Below are positions 56,524 through 64,000 of a stretch of 64,000 nt of DNA, in pieces (positions within the stretch are counted from its first letter, which is position 1; each line of letters starts with the position of its first letter). The notes under the pieces are model-generated. The model had not been told where the DNA came from. It was given only the letters and a program-made list of their open reading frames with translations, and did no database searches. The stretch comes from Bacteroidales bacterium. Lineage in GTDB: Bacteria; Bacteroidota; Bacteroidia; Bacteroidales; UBA932. Made by a program: the position numbers and the translations under genes. The stretch lies in contig JAFYLU010000073.1 in assembly GCA_017550025.1 (NCBI GenBank), forward strand, positions 41,378 to 105,377, written 5' to 3'.

Positions 56524-57153
56524 TCAGGCTTTTTCGTGAAGCCACTGAGCCATAGCACGAAGTGCCTTTCCCCTGTGGGATATCGCGTTCTTTTCTTCCT
56601 CGGTAATATCAGCGAGAGTCTGTCCGGGGAACTCGTCAGCGATGAAGATCGGGTCATAACCGAAACCTCCGTTTCCTGACTTCTCACGAGATATCACGCC
56701 CTCGAGTGTTCCTTCGAACATCTTCACCTCGCCATTGATTATAAGGGTTATCACGCTCTTGAATCTTGCTCTTCTTGATACGGGTTTAGTCTTCAGACCC
56801 AGAGCAGCCGCCATCCTTGATTCCGACTCCAGCACGGAAAGTTCATAGAGGACCTTGTCCATGTTCTTGTTGAAATCCTTGTCATCACCCGCATATCGGG
56901 CAGTATATACACCCGGAGCACCTCCCAATGCATCCACTTCAAGTCCGGTGTCGTCTGCAAAACAATTGCATCCCACCTTTTCATACAGATACTTCGCCTT
57001 CTGCAAAGAGTTGGCTCTCAATGTTTTTCCTGTCTCCGGAATATCCTCATGAATTCCTACTTCCGCGAGGGAAACGAGCTCAAAGCCCTCGCCCAAAATC
57101 TCTGATGCTTCACGCAGTTTACCGACATTGCCCGTTGCAAACACTAATTTCAT
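56524..57153 (-). CDS. rdgB: XTP/dITP diphosphatase (RdgB/HAM1)
   Basis: A 209-residue house-cleaning enzyme. LVFATGNVGKLREA is the substrate-binding start, FADDTGLEVDALGG carries the catalytic aspartate pair, and GNGGFGYDPIF and SHRGKALRAM complete the site. It hydrolyses deaminated purine nucleotides in the cytoplasm. About 110 bases of repeat-containing sequence separate it from recO, so co-transcription is possible. A -7 box is at 57190-57197. Confidence 0.94.
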   Translation of the reverse strand: MKLVFATGNVGKLREASEILGEGFELVSLAEVGIHEDIPETGKTLRANSLQKAKYLYEKVGCNCFADDTGLEVDALGGAPGVYTARYAGDDKDFNKNMDKVLYELSVLESESRMAAALGLKTKPVSRRARFKSVITLIINGEVKMFEGTLEGVISREKSGNGGFGYDPIFIADEFPGQTLADITEEEKNAISHRGKALRAMAQWLHEKA

Positions 57154-57189
57154 AATACTGCTTATTATTCTTTACTACTAAAACCACTG

Positions 57190-57197
57190 CAAAGGTA
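57190..57197 (-). promoter_or_regulatory. -7 box of rdgB
   Basis: TACCTTTG on the minus strand (57197-57190), 37 bases before the ATG. Confidence 0.45.
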
Positions 57198-57209
57198 TAA
57201 AATATTTCG

Positions 57210-57217
57210 TATTTTTG
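57210..57217 (+). promoter_or_regulatory. -7 box of the S41 protease gene
   Basis: TATTTTTG, a full TAnnTTTG match, 49 bases before ATG 57266; divergent from the rdgB box. Confidence 0.42.
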
Positions 57218-57265
57218 TGGCATCATATATGCGGAGATATTGCACCGCAAATTTCAAACCGGAAA

Positions 57266-58885
57266 ATGAAAGGAAACATATTGATATCATGCATGGCTGC
57301 AGCCATGGCATTCGCTTCAGGCGTAACCGCCGACGCACAGTCACAGAACTTCAAGCTCGGGCAATGGACCGAAATCAACAATTCCATAGTCAAGGAACTG
57401 AACCGCTCGTATGTGGACACTCTGCCATTGGACAGGATAATGAGGGCAGGAGTGGACGCGATGCTGGAAGAACTTGACCCTTACACAATCTATGTTCCCG
57501 AAGAGGAAAACGAAGACTTCGAGCTTTTCCTTTCGAAGACATACGGAGGAATCGGCGCCATCATCCACAAGAAGGTCGGTGAAAATGTGATAATAAACGA
57601 GCCATATGCCGGCTCACCTGCCCATAAGTACGGCCTTCAGTGCGGTGACGAGATCATCGCAATCGACGGAGTGCCTGTCAAGGATCTCGAGACAAAGGAA
57701 AGCAGCGACAGGATGAAGGGCAAGCCCGGCACTACCGTGACATTCAAGGTGAAGAAGGTGCGCACCGGAGACACATTGGATATAAATATAGTCCGTGAAC
57801 GCATCCATTTTCCTGACATCCCGTATGCCGGAATGCTGGATGACACGACAGGATATATCCTTCAGAGCGGATTCACGGAAAATGTATCGGCAGAGGTACG
57901 TGCAAGATTCAACGAGCTGAAGAAACTCGGAATGAAACGTCTTGTGCTCGACCTGCGCGGAAACGGCGGAGGTCTCATGAGCGAAGCCATCAACATAGTA
58001 TCCCTCTTCGTTCCGAAAGGCTCATTGGTCGTTTCATCAAAGGGCAACACGGAGAATTCCCTGAAGGAATACCACACCACACTTGAACCTATTGACACAG
58101 ATATGCCTATCATCGTCATGATCGACTCGGGCTCCGCTTCGTCATCAGAGATCGTTTCCGGCGCCCTGCAGGATCTCGACAGAGCCACCATCATGGGCAA
58201 GAGAAGCTATGGCAAAGGTCTCGTGCAGTCAATCAGGCCGCTTCCATACAACGGCCAGCTGAAGGTTACCACAGCGAAATATTACACTCCGAGCGGACGC
58301 TGCGTGCAGGCAATCGACTACTCAAGCCGCAACGAGGACGGCAGCGTAGGACATATCCCTGATTCTCTGACAAAGGAATTCAGGACAGCAGGAGGCAGGA
58401 TCGTACGCGACGGCGGCGGCATCACACCTGATGTAGACATAGCCGTGCCTGACTACAGCCGACTAGTATACGCCCTCGTGCTCGGAGGAGTGATCGACCA
58501 ATATGTCATCGACTATGCGAGAAGAAACGAAAGCATCCCGGCAGTGGACGACTTCCATTTCAGCGACGAGGACTTCGAGGACTTCATCAGATTTGCAAAG
58601 ACCCAGGACTTTGACTACAGAAGCAGCGCGAAGACCTATTACGACCAGATGAAGAAGGAGCTTGAAAAAGACGGTCTGGCCGACGCAATGAGAGATGAAC
58701 TGACAGCCCTTGAAAAAGCCCTTGAAATGGATAAGGAACGATTCATCCGGCTTAAGAAAGAAGAGATAATTCCGTTCATCGAAGAGGAACTCGCCACAAG
58801 GTACTGGTTCCAGGAAGCAGGTGTCAAGGTGCGCCTGCGTTACGACGAGCAGCTCAAGACCGCCTTGATCAAGCCTATGATATGA
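57266..58885 (+). CDS. S41 family C-terminal processing protease (CtpA-like)
   Basis: A 539-residue secreted protease from ATG 57266, where a signal peptide begins (MKGNILISCMAAAMAFASG); the upstream TTG at 57215 would disrupt it. Domains: short helical cap, PDZ (about 75-165; GIGAIIHKKVGENVIINEPYAGSPA), then S41 with LDLRGNGGGLMSEA, MIDSGSASSSEIVSGAL carrying the nucleophile Ser and GKRSYGKGLVQ carrying the Lys. It cleaves C-terminal tails of periplasmic proteins. Its stop overlaps the start of the HAD gene (ATGA, 58882-58885). Confidence 0.93.
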   Translation: MKGNILISCMAAAMAFASGVTADAQSQNFKLGQWTEINNSIVKELNRSYVDTLPLDRIMRAGVDAMLEELDPYTIYVPEEENEDFELFLSKTYGGIGAIIHKKVGENVIINEPYAGSPAHKYGLQCGDEIIAIDGVPVKDLETKESSDRMKGKPGTTVTFKVKKVRTGDTLDINIVRERIHFPDIPYAGMLDDTTGYILQSGFTENVSAEVRARFNELKKLGMKRLVLDLRGNGGGLMSEAINIVSLFVPKGSLVVSSKGNTENSLKEYHTTLEPIDTDMPIIVMIDSGSASSSEIVSGALQDLDRATIMGKRSYGKGLVQSIRPLPYNGQLKVTTAKYYTPSGRCVQAIDYSSRNEDGSVGHIPDSLTKEFRTAGGRIVRDGGGITPDVDIAVPDYSRLVYALVLGGVIDQYVIDYARRNESIPAVDDFHFSDEDFEDFIRFAKTQDFDYRSSAKTYYDQMKKELEKDGLADAMRDELTALEKALEMDKERFIRLKKEEIIPFIEEELATRYWFQEAGVKVRLRYDEQLKTALIKPMI

Positions 58886-59502
58886 TAGTTTTATTCGACT
58901 TTGACGGTGTCATTGCAGACACTGAATCTCAATACACGATATTCTGGGACAGGACAGGCAGGCAGTACCTCGGTCTGGAAGATTTCGGGCACACGATTAA
59001 AGGACAGACCCTTGTTCAGATTTTCGACCGATACTTCAACGGCATGGAGAAGGAGCAGGAAGAGATCGTGTCCCGTCTCGACGAATTCGAGAAGAACATG
59101 TCGTATGAATATATTCCTGGGGCATACGAATTCATGCTTTCCCTCAAGGCAGCCGGCATACCGATGGCTATCGTGACCAGCTCCAATGAGGCAAAGATGG
59201 CCAACGTATACAAGGCACACCCGGAAATCACAGGAATAGTGGACGCCATCCTCACAAGCGAGCATTTCTCAAAATCAAAGCCAGACCCGGAATGCTTCAT
59301 CAAGGGCATGGAGGTCCTCGGAGGAAGTCCTGAAGAAACCTTCGTATTCGAAGACTCCTTCCATGGCCTCGCGGCAGGACGCGCATCGGGAGCAAAGGTC
59401 ATCGGACTGTCGACAACTAATCCTGAAGAAGACATCAGCTCCCTCTGCGACAAGGTAATCAAGGATTTCACCGACTTTCAACTTCAGGATATGTATTTTT
59501 AA
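58882..59502 (+). CDS. HAD family hydrolase (beta-phosphoglucomutase-like)
   Basis: A 206-residue HAD phosphatase. LFDFDGVIADTES supplies nucleophile Asp6 and Asp8, IVTSSNEAK the second motif, KSKPDPECF the Lys, and VFEDSFHGLAAGRASG the metal-binding Asp. The helical cap is of the C1 type used by beta-phosphoglucomutases and small sugar phosphatases. It is translationally coupled to the protease gene but no functional link is evident. Substrate unknown. Confidence 0.88.
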   Translation: MIVLFDFDGVIADTESQYTIFWDRTGRQYLGLEDFGHTIKGQTLVQIFDRYFNGMEKEQEEIVSRLDEFEKNMSYEYIPGAYEFMLSLKAAGIPMAIVTSSNEAKMANVYKAHPEITGIVDAILTSEHFSKSKPDPECFIKGMEVLGGSPEETFVFEDSFHGLAAGRASGAKVIGLSTTNPEEDISSLCDKVIKDFTDFQLQDMYF

Positions 59503-59503
59503 T

Positions 59504-59511
59504 TATCTTTG
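59504..59511 (+). promoter_or_regulatory. -7 box of the GH53 gene
   Basis: TATCTTTG, a full match, starts two bases after the HAD stop and 32 bases before ATG 59536. Confidence 0.45.
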
Positions 59512-59535
59512 TAAGATAGCAGATTACAGCACAAT

Positions 59536-60630
59536 ATGAACATCCGCAGACTATATCTCACCGTGGCCGCCGCACTTGCCATCACCGCATGCGGCAAAGA
59601 TATCGACGGGGAAAATTCCAACGAAGGAGGAGCATATGTCCCGCCTCCTGTAACCATGAACGGATTTGCAGAAGGAGCAGACATCAGCTGGGTGACCCAG
59701 ATGGAAGGTGACGGCGTGAAATTCTACAACGCCGAAGGCAAGGAGACAGAATGCACCGCACTGATGAAGCAGACCGGCTTCAATGCCATAAGGCTCCGCG
59801 TATGGGTCAATCCTGACGGAGGATGGTGCGGAAAGGAAGATGTGCTCGAAAAAGCCAGAAGAGCCCAGGCCCTCGGCATGAGGATAATGATTGACTTCCA
59901 CTATAGCGACACATGGGCTGACCCGTCAAGACAGACTGTACCGGAAACATGGACAGGCTATAGTCTAAAGCAATTATCAGACGCAGTCAAGGACCACACG
60001 AAAGAAACACTTAATCTATTGAAGAGCAATGGAATAGATGTAGAATGGGTACAGGTGGGAAACGAGGTGAACAGCGGCATGCTCTGGCCTTTGGGAAAAA
60101 TCCAGGGATATATTGCAGATAAATTCACAGGCTTCGTCAACAGCGGATATGAAGGTGTCAAGGAAATCTATCCCGCCGCAAAGGTGATCCTGCATGTAAG
60201 CAACGGACACGACAGCAGCCTGTTCGAATGGTTCTTCAACCTCATGAAGCTGAACGGAGCGAAATATGACATCATCGGCATGTCCCTCTATCCGTCATGG
60301 TGGGAGAACGGAGGATGGAGCGCATGGAAGCCGGTAGTGGACAAATGCATCGCCAATCTGCAGAAGATGAGCGCAGATTACGGAAGGCCTGTGATCATAT
60401 GCGAGACCGGAATGCCGGTAAGCGACCCGCAGACAGCTGGAGAAGCCATGCGATACATACTTGAAAAGACAAGAGCTATGGATAACTGCCACGGCGTATT
60501 CTATTGGGAGCCGCAGACTGACGGAAAATGGAAGCCTGCAAGCTACAGCGCCCTTGGATGGAACGCTTATGACAAGGGAGCATTCAGCAACGGAAGGCCT
60601 ACTGCCGCCCTTGCCCCTTTTAAAGACTGA
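59536..60630 (+). CDS. GH53 endo-beta-1,4-galactanase, lipoprotein
   Basis: A 364-residue enzyme with lipobox ITAC (Cys19). The GH53 features are GADISWVTQME, NAIRLRVWVNPDGGW, MIDFHYSDTWADPSRQ, WVQVGNEVNSGMLWP (acid/base Glu177) and VIICETGMP (nucleophile Glu290). It cuts beta-1,4-galactan side chains of pectin (arabinogalactan I). No SusC/SusD pair is adjacent, so it may act as an orphan surface or periplasmic enzyme. The subtilase gene follows by 23 bases in the same orientation. Confidence 0.92.
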   Translation: MNIRRLYLTVAAALAITACGKDIDGENSNEGGAYVPPPVTMNGFAEGADISWVTQMEGDGVKFYNAEGKETECTALMKQTGFNAIRLRVWVNPDGGWCGKEDVLEKARRAQALGMRIMIDFHYSDTWADPSRQTVPETWTGYSLKQLSDAVKDHTKETLNLLKSNGIDVEWVQVGNEVNSGMLWPLGKIQGYIADKFTGFVNSGYEGVKEIYPAAKVILHVSNGHDSSLFEWFFNLMKLNGAKYDIIGMSLYPSWWENGGWSAWKPVVDKCIANLQKMSADYGRPVIICETGMPVSDPQTAGEAMRYILEKTRAMDNCHGVFYWEPQTDGKWKPASYSALGWNAYDKGAFSNGRPTAALAPFKD

Positions 60631-60653
60631 CAAAAAGATAAAACCATACGATT

Positions 60654-62693
60654 ATGAAACACATACTTACCATGCTGACAGCATTGGCCGCAGTCAGCAT
60701 ATCATGTACACAGGAGATCCGGAACGAAGCCGAAGACATGTCGGCAGGAACGCAGACCCTGATGACAAAACTTGTAGGAGGCCAGGAAGGCAGGGCCGTG
60801 GAAGGATCGCTGCTGTTCAAGGTTGACGACACTCTCCTCAAGCGCATAGAGGCCGGAGAAGACATGAGCGGAACACTCCTGAACGGCATTCCGGTAAAAT
60901 CATTCACCTACGCACTTCCGGCACAGCCGAAGAATGTCGAGGCAGCAAGAAAATACGGTCTGCACAAATGGTTCAGAGTCTGCTTCGACGAGAACATGCC
61001 TGTCCACAAGGCCGCTGAAATAATCGCTGCCGCACCTGAAGTGAAGGCCGTCCAGTTCGACTCATACCTTGAGCCTGTGTCAGCTGACGCAGTGATGCCG
61101 TTCAGCGCAACAGCAGTGACCAAAAGCGGGGAAACAGCAGAAGCTGTCTTCGACGACATATATCTTTCCCACCAGTGGAACCTCATCAACGAAGGAAAGG
61201 CCGGGGCAGTAGCCGGTGCCGATGTTGGGGTGAAGGATGCATGGAGACTCTGCGCGGGAGACCCGAGCGTTGTGGTAGCAGTGTTCGACTGCGCGGTCAA
61301 CAACTTCCACGAGGACCTCAAGGATGCGGTCTGGGTGAACGAGAAGGAAAAGAACGGAACAAGCGGAACAGATGACGACGGAAACGGATATATCGACGAC
61401 ATCTACGGATTCAATTTCGTGGGATGCAACCAGCTGACATCATCTGTAACCGGAGGATTCCTTGAAGGCCAGAAGCCGTCCGCAATAAAGGGAAGGTCCC
61501 TCAACTGGAACAAGGGCACAGGTCACGGAACCCATGTCGCCGGAATCATCGGAGCGACCAACGGAAACGGCAAGGGAGTGAGCTCCATTGCCGGAGGAAG
61601 CGGCAACGGTGACGGAGTACGCCTTATGACCTGCCAGATTTTCGAAGGAAACGAATACTGCTCGGATGCACAGAACGCAGCGGCATTCATCTACGCTGCA
61701 GACAACGGGGCATGTATCGCACAGTGCTCATACGGAGAGCCGAACATAATCACAGACGACGAGACTTTCATCAATGGAAACGAGGCTGATAATCTGAACG
61801 GATCACCTCTTGAGTATGCAGCCCTGCAGTACTTCCTCGACCCATCGAACAGCAACCACGAATCACTCGATGGAAACCTTGCCATCTTCGCGGCAGGAAA
61901 CCACCAGAATCCGTATTCAATCTATCCCGGAGCCCTCTCATTCTGCATTTCCGTAACAGCAATCAGACAGGACTTCCTTCCGGGAAGCTACACCAACTAT
62001 GGTCCCGGATGCAAGATCGCCGCACCGGGAGGAGAATATGCCGGCAGCGGAACAGACTACAGTTCGATGATCCTCTCGACAGGTGTATCAAATGCAGCGA
62101 CCTCGTCTCCTGCAGTTACCGGATCGAACGGAAGAGCTGACAGGAACTATGTCTACATGCAGGGAACATCAATGGCATGCCCTCATGTATCCGGAGTGGC
62201 AGCACTCGGAATATCGTATGCGAAGAAACTCGGCAAGAAGTTCACAAGAGAACAGTTCACTTCAATGATTCTCACATCAGTGAACGACATGTATCAGCAC
62301 TTCCCTGCAGGAAGCAAATATCTCGGACAGATGGGAACAGGATCCATCGACGCATGGAAACTTCTCATGGCGGTAGAAGGCATTCCTTCTGTCATGGTGA
62401 AGGCCGGAGAAAGCTCGAAGGTCGACATGGCAGCCTACTGCAATCCTTCGGGAGAATATGAGATCTCGGTCGACGAGGCCACACGCAAGTCACTCGGCCT
62501 TACATCGGATCCTGTCATAAGGAACGGAAAGCTGGAGATAAAGTGTACCGCAATAGGTTCCGGCAAGATCACCATCAGCTCATCGATAGGAAAGGATGAG
62601 AAGCTGGAGAACGGAATAGACGGAATGGACTTCTCACGCGAGATTTCCATCGTATCAAGACCATTTGCAACTAAAAACGGGGGTTGGCTCTAA
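60654..62693 (+). CDS. Subtilisin-like serine protease (S8), lipoprotein
   Basis: A 679-residue secreted protease with lipobox SISC (Cys18). Residues 50-150 look like an I9-type propeptide (KWFRVCFDENMPVHKAAEIIAAAPEVKAVQ). The catalytic triad is complete: VAVFDCAVNNFHEDL (Asp212), GTGHGTHVAGIIG (His291) and GTSMACPHVSG (Ser506), with oxyanion Asn416 in FAAGNH. The usual DTG after the Asp is DCA. A beta-sandwich domain ends the protein (630-679). It follows GH53 by 23 bases and probably shares its transcript with the small lipoprotein downstream. Typical of Bacteroidota surface or periplasmic proteases. Confidence 0.9.
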   Translation: MKHILTMLTALAAVSISCTQEIRNEAEDMSAGTQTLMTKLVGGQEGRAVEGSLLFKVDDTLLKRIEAGEDMSGTLLNGIPVKSFTYALPAQPKNVEAARKYGLHKWFRVCFDENMPVHKAAEIIAAAPEVKAVQFDSYLEPVSADAVMPFSATAVTKSGETAEAVFDDIYLSHQWNLINEGKAGAVAGADVGVKDAWRLCAGDPSVVVAVFDCAVNNFHEDLKDAVWVNEKEKNGTSGTDDDGNGYIDDIYGFNFVGCNQLTSSVTGGFLEGQKPSAIKGRSLNWNKGTGHGTHVAGIIGATNGNGKGVSSIAGGSGNGDGVRLMTCQIFEGNEYCSDAQNAAAFIYAADNGACIAQCSYGEPNIITDDETFINGNEADNLNGSPLEYAALQYFLDPSNSNHESLDGNLAIFAAGNHQNPYSIYPGALSFCISVTAIRQDFLPGSYTNYGPGCKIAAPGGEYAGSGTDYSSMILSTGVSNAATSSPAVTGSNGRADRNYVYMQGTSMACPHVSGVAALGISYAKKLGKKFTREQFTSMILTSVNDMYQHFPAGSKYLGQMGTGSIDAWKLLMAVEGIPSVMVKAGESSKVDMAAYCNPSGEYEISVDEATRKSLGLTSDPVIRNGKLEIKCTAIGSGKITISSSIGKDEKLENGIDGMDFSREISIVSRPFATKNGGWL

Positions 62694-62704
62694 AATCTGA
62701 AGAC

Positions 62705-63151
62705 ATGAAAAGAATAGCATACATATTTGCAGCCATCATGCTGCTGGCATCATGCAACGGAAAAAATCCTGACGGCGGAAAGCTCACATTGGAGCAGCAG
62801 CTGTACGGAGAATGGCACAGCACATCATTGAGCATCACAGGTGACATCTATCTGGATTTCAACGAAGACAAGACCTTCGAGCTCTACCAGCAGATCGGCC
62901 AGGGCTCATACAGGCTCTACAGAGGCACATGGGGCCTTCAGGAGAATCTTCTTACAGGAAAATACAATGACGGCGAAAGCTGGGCCACAGCATATGAGAT
63001 CACTGTCAGCGACAAGAGCCTGACCATGGTTTCAAAGAATGACGCGGCCGAGCAGAGCATCTATTCCAAAAAGGACATCCCGGCCCAGGTCAAGGACAAT
63101 TGCATCACTGTCGTGAAGTCCGGACAGACCCAGGGAGCTCCCGTGCTCTAA
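62705..63151 (+). CDS. Small lipocalin-like lipoprotein, unknown function
   Basis: A 148-residue lipoprotein from ATG 62705 with lipobox LLASC; an in-frame TTG at 62684 overlaps the subtilase gene and is not favoured. The body is a predicted beta-barrel (LYGEWHSTSLSITGDIYLDFNEDKTFELYQ, a lipocalin-like GxW start). It follows the subtilase by 11 bases. Its last 4 bases overlap the end of the convergent queH gene. Function not recognised. Confidence 0.75.
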   Translation: MKRIAYIFAAIMLLASCNGKNPDGGKLTLEQQLYGEWHSTSLSITGDIYLDFNEDKTFELYQQIGQGSYRLYRGTWGLQENLLTGKYNDGESWATAYEITVSDKSLTMVSKNDAAEQSIYSKKDIPAQVKDNCITVVKSGQTQGAPVL

Positions 63152-63921
63152 ACATCCTTTCGCATACTGAATTCGCAGCCGCAGTAAAGCTGGTTGTAGA
63201 ATTCATATTCCTTTATGATCTGAAGGCGGCGCTCCTGGAGGCCGCCTTTTCTCCAGTTCTGTTCCCACCAGATTGGCGGGAACAGAACCGGAGAAGATTC
63301 CACCCCCAGTCGGCTGGAGCCGACAGCCCCGAGGGGCATGCCATCACAGTCGATGCCTGTGATGGGTGCCACAGCTGCATCGATGTCCTCCGGACATCTT
63401 GCTGACGCTGATGGCACGGCGCTGATGCGCCCCGATATTTCTGTGAGCGGCGGGAACAGAGCTGGAGAAGATTCCACCCCCAGTCGGTCAGGACCGACAG
63501 ATAAGACTTGTTCACAGGCCCAACGGCCCGCCTCATTTATCTGGTCCAGAGACTTCCAGCGTGAAGAAGCCAAAGTCGTGGTGATGACCCTGATACCATG
63601 CCGCATGGCATAACGGGCAGTATCAAGAAGACGCACCTTGAAACATTTCAGACAGCGGCCTCCCCTTTCCGGCTCGGCCTCCAGCCCGCTCACGGCCTCA
63701 AGCCAGCCCTCATGATCATAATCCGCATCCACGATCTCCAGTCCCAGAGACTGCGCATACCTCGTGCACTCATTCTTGCGGATCTCATATTCCTCTTTCG
63801 GAAATATATTGGGATTGCAGTAATATATCACAGGGGTTATTCCGTTCTGCAGCAGGGCCTCTATTATGGCGCTGGAGCAAGGCGCACAGCATGTATGGAG
63901 AAGAACCTTTGTCTCCCCCAT
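63148..63921 (-). CDS. queH: Epoxyqueuosine reductase QueH with an in-frame repeat insertion
   Basis: From ATG 63921 (MGETKVLLHTCCAPC) the protein has 257 residues; longer starts at 63951 (ATG) or 63993 (GTG) are possible but lie at or beyond the -7 box at 63966-63959. QueH motifs are all present: HTCCAPCSS, GGRCLKCFKVRL, TTTLASSRWKSLDQINEAG, NWRKGGLQERR and QLYCGCEFS. Between the last two, where family members have a short link, about 75 residues (roughly 141-216) are inserted. These contain two copies of RLGVESSPxLFPP encoded by a 52-bp DNA repeat. QueH performs the last step of queuosine synthesis; whether the insert is tolerated is not known, but the frame is intact. Confidence 0.88.
   Translation of the reverse strand: MGETKVLLHTCCAPCSSAIIEALLQNGITPVIYYCNPNIFPKEEYEIRKNECTRYAQSLGLEIVDADYDHEGWLEAVSGLEAEPERGGRCLKCFKVRLLDTARYAMRHGIRVITTTLASSRWKSLDQINEAGRWACEQVLSVGPDRLGVESSPALFPPLTEISGRISAVPSASARCPEDIDAAVAPITGIDCDGMPLGAVGSSRLGVESSPVLFPPIWWEQNWRKGGLQERRLQIIKEYEFYNQLYCGCEFSMRKDV
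63275..63326. repeat. 52-bp repeat copy 1 inside queH
   Basis: Matches copy 2 (63449-63500) at all but a few positions, mostly within the loop of a CAGTCGG/CCGACAG hairpin. Its first half is also an inverted near-copy of queH bases 63251-63266 (CTCCAGTTCTGTTCCC), forming a long hairpin with them. Confidence 0.82.
63449..63500. repeat. 52-bp repeat copy 2 inside queH
   Basis: Same orientation as copy 1, 174 bases (58 codons) away, so both are read in one frame. Ends in a CAGTCGG/CCGACAG hairpin with a different 6-base loop. Confidence 0.82.
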
Positions 63922-63958
63922 CGGCGCCTGTATGATACCTTTCTTTGCCATTTGCGGG

Positions 63959-63966
63959 CAAATATA
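63959..63966 (-). promoter_or_regulatory. -7 box of queH
   Basis: TATATTTG on the minus strand (63966-63959), 37 bases before ATG 63921. It would place transcription start next to the alternative ATG at 63951, favouring the later start. Confidence 0.45.
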
Positions 63967-63978
63967 GCTTATTTTAAG

Positions 63979-63986
63979 TAACTTTG
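63979..63986 (+). promoter_or_regulatory. -7 box directed out of the window
   Basis: TAACTTTG, a full TAnnTTTG match on the plus strand, 14 bases from the window end, probably for a divergent gene beyond base 64000. Confidence 0.35.
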
Positions 63987-64000
63987 CGGCCACTAAAAAG

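Overview
The window reads as chromosomal DNA of a Bacteroidota bacterium, most likely a gut- or rumen-type member of Bacteroidales. The evidence is several SusC/SusD receptor pairs, many SPII lipoproteins, a recurring TAnnTTTG -7 promoter box, and the gene families present. Genus cannot be read from the sequence. No rRNA, tRNA or CRISPR array was seen.

Layout. 1-721: 5' part of a SusC-like receptor. 0.9-16.3 kb: mostly housekeeping and small-metabolism genes: YhhN-type membrane protein, ROK glucokinase with an MFS sugar permease, an Fe-type superoxide dismutase fused to rubredoxin, an S26-like peptidase, acyl-CoA ligase, deoxynucleoside kinase, MBL hydrolase, nucleoside kinase, UvrA, CoA-transferase and aminotransferase. 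16.4-18.6 kb: a fimbrillin-like lipoprotein. 18.7-49.2 kb: a large alpha-glucan (starch) utilisation region. It contains a four-gene glycosidase operon (pullulanase, two GH13 amylases, GH97), an extra SusC/SusD pair, and a transport operon (MFS permease, SusC, SusD, SusE, SusF, surface GH13 amylase). It also contains a divergent LytS/LytTR two-component system and a GH77 glucanotransferase with an organophosphate-type MFS permease. 49.3-57.2 kb: MATE exporter, RsgA, polyprenyl synthase, U32 protein, a REP-associated tyrosine transposase with its palindromes, RecO and RdgB. 57.2-64 kb: S41 protease, HAD phosphatase, secreted GH53 galactanase, subtilase, a small lipoprotein, and a QueH gene carrying an in-frame repeat insertion.

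How it may work together. Surface SusD/E/F and the lipoprotein amylase bind and cut starch, SusC imports oligosaccharides, periplasmic or membrane-anchored pullulanase, amylases and GH97 reduce them, and MFS permeases carry sugars to GH77 and ROK glucokinase in the cytoplasm. No SusR-type regulator is present. Instead a LytTR regulator sits divergent to the transport operon. Direct GACGAA repeats spaced exactly 21 bp lie upstream of both that operon (43128, 43149, 43170) and the glycosidase operon (26219, 26240, 26261). This is the clearest candidate for an undescribed regulatory circuit here. Other notable points are the SOD-rubredoxin fusion, the repeat-invaded QueH gene, the transposase with matching palindromes, and a candidate short leader or small RNA ahead of the glucokinase operon.
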